Below are positions 6,042 through 9,359 of a DNA stretch of 9,359 nt, one piece after another (positions within the stretch are counted from its first letter, which is position 1; every line of letters begins with the position of its first letter). The position numbers and the translations under genes are program-made. The stretch is from assembly GCA_009918225.1 (NCBI GenBank), contig RGEP01000056.1, positions 1-9,359 on the forward strand. The letters are read 5' to 3'. The notes beneath the pieces are model-generated. The model was given only the letters and a program-made list of their open reading frames with translations. It did not search any database and was not told the DNA's origin. The DNA is from Betaproteobacteria bacterium (GTDB taxonomy: Bacteria > Pseudomonadota > Gammaproteobacteria > Burkholderiales > Burkholderiaceae_C).

Positions 6042-7433
6042 GTGACCCTCAAGATCTACAACACGCTCACCCGGCAGGCGCAAGCCTTTGAGCCCCTAGA
6101 GCCTGGACATGTCCGCCTTTACGTATGCGGCATGACCATTTACGACCTCTGTCACATTGGCCACGCGCGGATGATGACCGCCTTCGACCTCGTGGTGCGG
6201 TGGCTCAGGGCCCGGGGCTATCGGGTCACCTATGTGCGCAACATCACCGATATCGACGACAAGATCATCAAGCGGGCGGTGGAGCGGGGCATCACGCTGC
6301 GGCAGCTGACCGATGAAATGACCGAGGCTATGCACCGTGACATCGGGGCCATTGGGGTGCTGCCGCCCACGCATGAACCCCGGGCGACCGACTATGTGCC
6401 GCAAATGCTGCGCATGATCGAGCGTCTGCAGGAAAATGGGCTGGCCTATCAGGCGCCTGCAGGCGACGTGAATTTCGCTGTGCGCCGCTTCGAGGGTTAT
6501 GGGCGCCTGTCGGGCAAATCACTGGATGACCTGCGCGCGGGCGAGCGCGTGGCGGTAGAAGAGGGCAAGCAAGATCCGCTGGACTTCGTCCTTTGGAAGG
6601 CAGCCAAGCCCTCTGAACCGGCCGATGCCAAGTACGACAGCCCCTACGGACCCGGCCGCCCCGGTTGGCATATCGAGTGCTCGGCCATGTCGTGTGAGCT
6701 CTTGGGCGAACACTTCGATATTCACGGTGGGGGCATGGACCTGCAGTTTCCGCACCATGAAAACGAGATTGCCCAGAGTGTGGGGGCCACGGGGCGCCCC
6801 TTCGTCAATGTGTGGATGCACAACGGCTTTTTGAACGTGGACAACGAGAAGATGTCCAAGAGCCTGGGCAACTTCTTCACCATTCGCGACGTGCTGCAAC
6901 ACGTGGACGGGCAGACCCTGCGTTTTCTGTTCATCCGCACCCACTATCGCAGCCCGCTCAACTTCAGCGATGCGCACTTGGACGATGCCCGTGCAGCGCT
7001 CAAGCGCCTTTACACGGCTTTGGGCAGCGTGAGTCTGGAACCGCCGACGCACGATGAGGGGGCCTTGATCGACTGGCAGGATCCTCACGCAGCGGCCTTC
7101 AAGGCGGCCATGGACGAGGACTTCAATGCGCCGGCGGCCATCGCCGTGCTGTTTGACCTGGCCAGTGAGGTCAACCGCAGCCGACTCCCTGACAAGGCGC
7201 GGCTGCTGCGGGCCTTGGGGGGCACGCTGGGCCTGCTGCAGGAGTCTCCCGAGGCTTACCTTCAGGCGGGGTCTGGCATCGCTGAGTCCGATATCCTGGC
7301 CCTGATCGAGGCCAGAGCCCAAGCCAAGCAGGGCCGTGACTTCGCCCGTGCTGACGCGATCCGCAACGAGTTGCTGGCGCAGGGCGTCTTGCTCAAGGAT
7401 GGCCCTCAGGGCACCACTTGGAGCCGCGCGTAA
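6042..7433 (+). CDS. cysS: Cysteine--tRNA ligase (CysRS)
   Basis: Class I aminoacyl-tRNA synthetase that activates cysteine with ATP and charges tRNA-Cys in the cytoplasm. The 463-residue product compares with 461 in E. coli. Seen in order: the zinc ligand C29 in YVCGMT, the HIGH signature as HIGHAR (38-43), YVRNITDIDDKI (64-75), zinc ligands C213, H238 and E242 (in FPHHENE), and the KMSKS loop (270-274). The helical anticodon-binding region and a C-terminal domain follow. I chose the GTG at 6042 because it gives the standard M-T-L-K-I-Y-N start. The frame is open far upstream, with GTG 6018 and TTG 6006 as alternatives. No Shine-Dalgarno stands at the normal distance from the GTG, which is unusual. 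The gene abuts the next one: the TAA is followed directly by ATG. Confidence 0.96.
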   Translation: MTLKIYNTLTRQAQAFEPLEPGHVRLYVCGMTIYDLCHIGHARMMTAFDLVVRWLRARGYRVTYVRNITDIDDKIIKRAVERGITLRQLTDEMTEAMHRDIGAIGVLPPTHEPRATDYVPQMLRMIERLQENGLAYQAPAGDVNFAVRRFEGYGRLSGKSLDDLRAGERVAVEEGKQDPLDFVLWKAAKPSEPADAKYDSPYGPGRPGWHIECSAMSCELLGEHFDIHGGGMDLQFPHHENEIAQSVGATGRPFVNVWMHNGFLNVDNEKMSKSLGNFFTIRDVLQHVDGQTLRFLFIRTHYRSPLNFSDAHLDDARAALKRLYTALGSVSLEPPTHDEGALIDWQDPHAAAFKAAMDEDFNAPAAIAVLFDLASEVNRSRLPDKARLLRALGGTLGLLQESPEAYLQAGSGIAESDILALIEARAQAKQGRDFARADAIRNELLAQGVLLKDGPQGTTWSRA

Positions 7434-8084
7434 ATGGCCTCGACCCCACTGCTGATGACACCGGCCTATTGGGACGAAGCTTGCCGACACCTCAGCCGGC
7501 GCGACCGTGTGATGAAGCGCCTGATCCCCCAGTTTGGGCAGGCGCGGCTTCAGTCCAGGGGCGACGCCTTCACCACCTTGGCACGTTCCATCGTGGGTCA
7601 GCAGATTTCCGTGAAGGCGGCGCAGGCGGTTTGGGACCGCTTGAGCAGCCCATGGGGTGGCGCGCAAGCGGTGGTCAAGCCCGCCCAGGTGCTCAAGGCG
7701 GCCAGCACCGATCTGCGCGCTGCTGGACTTTCAGTGCGCAAGGTGGAGTATCTGCAGGACCTGGCCCGTCACTTCAAGGAGCGCGGTAGCCGTGCACCGC
7801 AGTGGACCGATATGGAGGACGAGGCGGTGATCGCTGAGTTGGTGTCGGTCCGCGGAATTGGTCGCTGGACCGCCGAGATGTTCTTGATGTTCGGGTTGAT
7901 GCGCCCAGATGTGCTGCCACTGGACGATCTGGGCCTCTTGCGCGGGATCAGCTTGAACTATTTCAGCGGGGAGCCTGTCACGCGGTCCGAGGCGCGTGAG
8001 GTGGGCGAAGCGTGGGCCCCATACCGCTCAGTGGCCACCTGGTACCTCTGGCGCAGCCTGGACCCGGTCCCCGTGGAATACTAA
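7434..8084 (+). CDS. DNA-3-methyladenine glycosylase (AlkA-like, HhH-GPD family)
   Basis: Base-excision repair glycosylase expected to remove alkylated purines such as 3-methyladenine, leaving abasic sites. The 216-residue product is a compact HhH-GPD domain without the N-terminal TATA-box-like domain of E. coli AlkA (282 aa). Visible features are IVGQQISVKAA (53-63), the helix-hairpin-helix VRGIGRWTAEMF (139-150), and the catalytic Asp in LPLDDLGL, D165 by alignment with AlkA D238. There is no Cys cluster for the iron-sulphur site of Nth/MutY, so it belongs to the alkyl-base branch. The ATG follows the cysS TAA with no gap, and GGAG (7420-7423) inside cysS lies 10 nt before it, so it is translated from the cysS transcript. 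Exact substrate range cannot be read from sequence. Confidence 0.92.
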   Translation: MASTPLLMTPAYWDEACRHLSRRDRVMKRLIPQFGQARLQSRGDAFTTLARSIVGQQISVKAAQAVWDRLSSPWGGAQAVVKPAQVLKAASTDLRAAGLSVRKVEYLQDLARHFKERGSRAPQWTDMEDEAVIAELVSVRGIGRWTAEMFLMFGLMRPDVLPLDDLGLLRGISLNYFSGEPVTRSEAREVGEAWAPYRSVATWYLWRSLDPVPVEY

Positions 8085-8097
8085 GGAAGCCGGACCG

Positions 8098-8107
8098 TTG
8101 GCGCCAA
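8098..8107. repeat. TTGGCGCCAA palindrome upstream of accA
   Basis: A perfect 10-bp palindrome in the 57-bp gap between the glycosylase gene and accA. It could be an operator or a chance GC-rich palindrome. I see no clear -35/-10 pair beside it. The rest of the gap holds only the accA ribosome binding site. Confidence 0.25.
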
Positions 8108-8127
8108 GCCCGGCCCGCATCCGTCTG

Positions 8128-8133
8128 AAGGAG
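8128..8133 (+). promoter_or_regulatory. Shine-Dalgarno of accA
   Basis: AAGGAG ends 8 nt before the ATG at 8142. This is ideal spacing and fixes the accA start; the encoded N-terminus also matches the family. Confidence 0.8.
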
Positions 8134-8141
8134 TTGACGCG

Positions 8142-9047
8142 ATGAGCAAGAAGCATTTTCTCGAATTCGAGCAACCGATCGCCGAGCTCGAAGGCAAGAT
8201 TGAGGAGTTGCGCTACGTTCAGAACGAGTCCGCGGTGGACATTTCCGATGAGATCGAGCGCCTGGACAAGAAGAGCCAGCAGCTCACCAAGGACATCTAC
8301 TCCAATCTGTCGCCGTGGCAGGTCACGCAGATTGCCCGACACCCTCAGCGGCCCTACACACTCGACTACGTCAACGACATCTTCACGGATTTCGAAGAGC
8401 TGCATGGCGACCGTGCTTTTGCAGACGACTTGCGTGACACCAAAGAGCGCGCAGCCCGAAACTTCGGCATGAGCCGGCCGGAGGGTTACCGCAAGGCCCT
8501 TCGCTTGATGAAGCTTGCCGAGAAGTTCAAGCTGCCGGTGTTCACCTTCGTGGACACCCCCGGTGCTTACCCCGGGATCGACGCCGAGGAGCGCGGGCAG
8601 TCGGAGGCCATCGGGCGCAACATCTTTGAGATGGCGCAGTTGGAAGTGCCCATCATCACCACCATCATCGGTGAGGGGGGCTCCGGCGGCGCGCTGGCCA
8701 TCAGCGTGGCTGACCAGGTCCTGATGCTGCAGTTTTCGGTCTATTCGGTGATTTCGCCCGAGGGTTGCGCGTCTATCTTGTGGAAGACCGCAGAACGTGC
8801 CCCTGATGCGGCCGAGGCTTTGGGCATCACAGCCCATCGCCTCAAGGCCTTGGGATTGGTGGACAAGATCGTCAGTGAGCCCGTGGGTGGGGCGCACCGC
8901 GACCCCAGGGCCATGGCTGTTTCGGTCAAGCGCGCCTTGTCTGATGCCTTGCGCCAGGTGGTTGACCTTAAGCCCAAGGAACTGCTGCAGCGCCGACATG
9001 AGCGGCTCAAGTCCTACGGTCGGTTTGTCGACACCCGCGAGCGCTGA
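8142..9047 (+). CDS. accA: Acetyl-CoA carboxylase carboxyltransferase subunit alpha, with internal in-frame gap
   Basis: AccA pairs with AccD to transfer the carboxyl group from carboxybiotin to acetyl-CoA, giving malonyl-CoA for fatty acid synthesis. The 301-residue product matches the family from FLEFEQPIAELE at the start to the end, with VDTPGAYPGI (137-146), GEGGSGGALA (177-186) and SPEGCASILW (205-214) intact. One block is missing. After HGDRAFADD the sequence jumps through a single Leu (codon 8430-8432) to RDTKERAARNFGM. Recalled E. coli AccA has 23 residues there, including the VGGIA and IGHQKG blocks. The net loss is 22 residues, in frame, consistent with 301 instead of the usual 318-325. 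The lost part contributes core strands of the crotonase-like fold, so activity is doubtful. Either the gene is a variant or the sequence has a clean 66-nt deletion. There is no frameshift or premature stop. Confidence 0.93.
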   Translation: MSKKHFLEFEQPIAELEGKIEELRYVQNESAVDISDEIERLDKKSQQLTKDIYSNLSPWQVTQIARHPQRPYTLDYVNDIFTDFEELHGDRAFADDLRDTKERAARNFGMSRPEGYRKALRLMKLAEKFKLPVFTFVDTPGAYPGIDAEERGQSEAIGRNIFEMAQLEVPIITTIIGEGGSGGALAISVADQVLMLQFSVYSVISPEGCASILWKTAERAPDAAEALGITAHRLKALGLVDKIVSEPVGGAHRDPRAMAVSVKRALSDALRQVVDLKPKELLQRRHERLKSYGRFVDTRER

Positions 9048-9359
9048 ACCTCGCGCGGCCACCGTGGCGGTGGCCTGCAGCGGCGGTTCTGATTCCATGG
9101 CGCTGTTGTGGCTGGCCTGGCGCTGTGCCAGTGCCCTTGACTTGCGCACCGTCGCCCTGCATGTAGACCACGGTCTTCAAGCGGTCTCCGCAGGCTGGCC
9201 GGGTTTCATTCAAGACGAATTGGTGCGATGGTCGCAGCACCATCCCCAATGGCCGCCCATTGCCTTGCACGTCCGCCGCTTGGAGGGGCGACCCGCTCGG
9301 GGGCAGAGCATGGAGGCTTGGGCGCGTGAAGGCCGTTATCGAGCACTGCATGAGATGGC
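8998..9359 (+). CDS. tilS: tRNA(Ile)-lysidine synthase TilS (N-terminal part, runs off the window)
   Basis: Modifies C34 of the CAU-anticodon tRNA-Ile to lysidine using ATP, so that it reads AUA as Ile. Only the N-terminal 120 codons are in the window. The PP-loop ATP-binding motif SGGSDS is encoded from about 9079 (residues 28-33 from ATG 8998), followed by ALHVDHGLQ and the GQSMEAWAREGRYRAL segment that matches the TilS ExxAREARY-type region. The best start is the ATG at 8998, giving 22 residues ahead of the VAVACSGG strand and overlapping accA by 50 nt. AAGGA (about 8976) is too far upstream to be a good Shine-Dalgarno. TTG 9025 or GTG 9064 are alternatives, the latter placing the motif almost at the N-terminus. 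Family identity is firm; the start is not. It belongs to the cysS-glycosylase-accA-tilS run. Confidence 0.88.
   Translation, partial: MSGSSPTVGLSTPASAEPRAATVAVACSGGSDSMALLWLAWRCASALDLRTVALHVDHGLQAVSAGWPGFIQDELVRWSQHHPQWPPIALHVRRLEGRPARGQSMEAWAREGRYRALHEM
9057..9075 (+). repeat. Perfect 8-bp inverted repeat at the accA/tilS junction
   Basis: GGCCACCG-TGG-CGGTGGCC gives an 8-bp GC stem with a 3-nt loop, starting 9 nt after the accA stop and lying inside the likely tilS coding region. No T-run follows, so it is not a standard intrinsic terminator. It could slow translation or transcription between the two genes, and would enclose the alternative GTG start at 9064. Confidence 0.5.

Noticed and set aside
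6519..7667. 382-codon frame antisense to cysS
   Set aside because: Shadow of cysS, whose motifs are intact on the other strand.
8575..8583. AYPGID in AccA where E. coli has AYPGVG
   Set aside because: This position varies among AccA proteins of other phyla, so a single substitution is not evidence of damage, unlike the 22-residue gap upstream.
8028..9149. 373-codon frame antisense to accA and tilS
   Set aside because: Opposite accA and the tilS PP-loop; no domain recognised.

Overview
The window is a GC-rich, densely packed stretch of chromosomal housekeeping genes. The product types, their order and the residue-level character of the proteins fit a betaproteobacterium of the order Burkholderiales, most likely Comamonadaceae or a close relative. 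This is judged from recalled family sequences, since no search could be run. There are no mobile elements, CRISPR arrays, rRNA or tRNA genes, and nothing that looks recently transferred.

Left end (1-3159): a cold-shock-domain gene (minus strand) is divergent from clpS-clpA (plus strand). Their shared 194-bp intergenic region holds a good sigma70-type promoter for csp, overlapped by an array of TGTCA/TGACA half-sites. It also holds a -10-like box placed so close to clpS that clpS mRNA may be leaderless. clpS and clpA overlap by the ATGA arrangement and encode the N-degron adaptor and its AAA+ unfoldase. clpP is not in the window.

Middle (3197-5930, minus strand): a tight four-gene run in the order ppiA (secreted cyclophilin), ppiB (cytoplasmic cyclophilin), lpxH (lipid A synthesis) and mtfA-like zinc peptidase, with gaps of 26, 10 and 4 bp. 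It converges on clpA with 37 bp between the stop codons, and a small GC hairpin lies there.

Right end (6042-9359, plus strand): cysS, an AlkA-like DNA glycosylase (zero gap), accA (57-bp gap) and the start of tilS, which runs off the window and probably overlaps the end of accA. cysS and ppiA diverge from a 111-bp region with promoter-like boxes, a hairpin and an orphan Shine-Dalgarno-like sequence.

No new multi-gene system is visible. The most unusual observation is that accA, normally an essential and well-conserved gene, appears to lack about 22 codons in frame from the first part of its carboxyltransferase core, while everything on both sides is intact. The other points of interest are regulatory: the csp/clpS intergenic region, the cysS leader and the accA/tilS junction.
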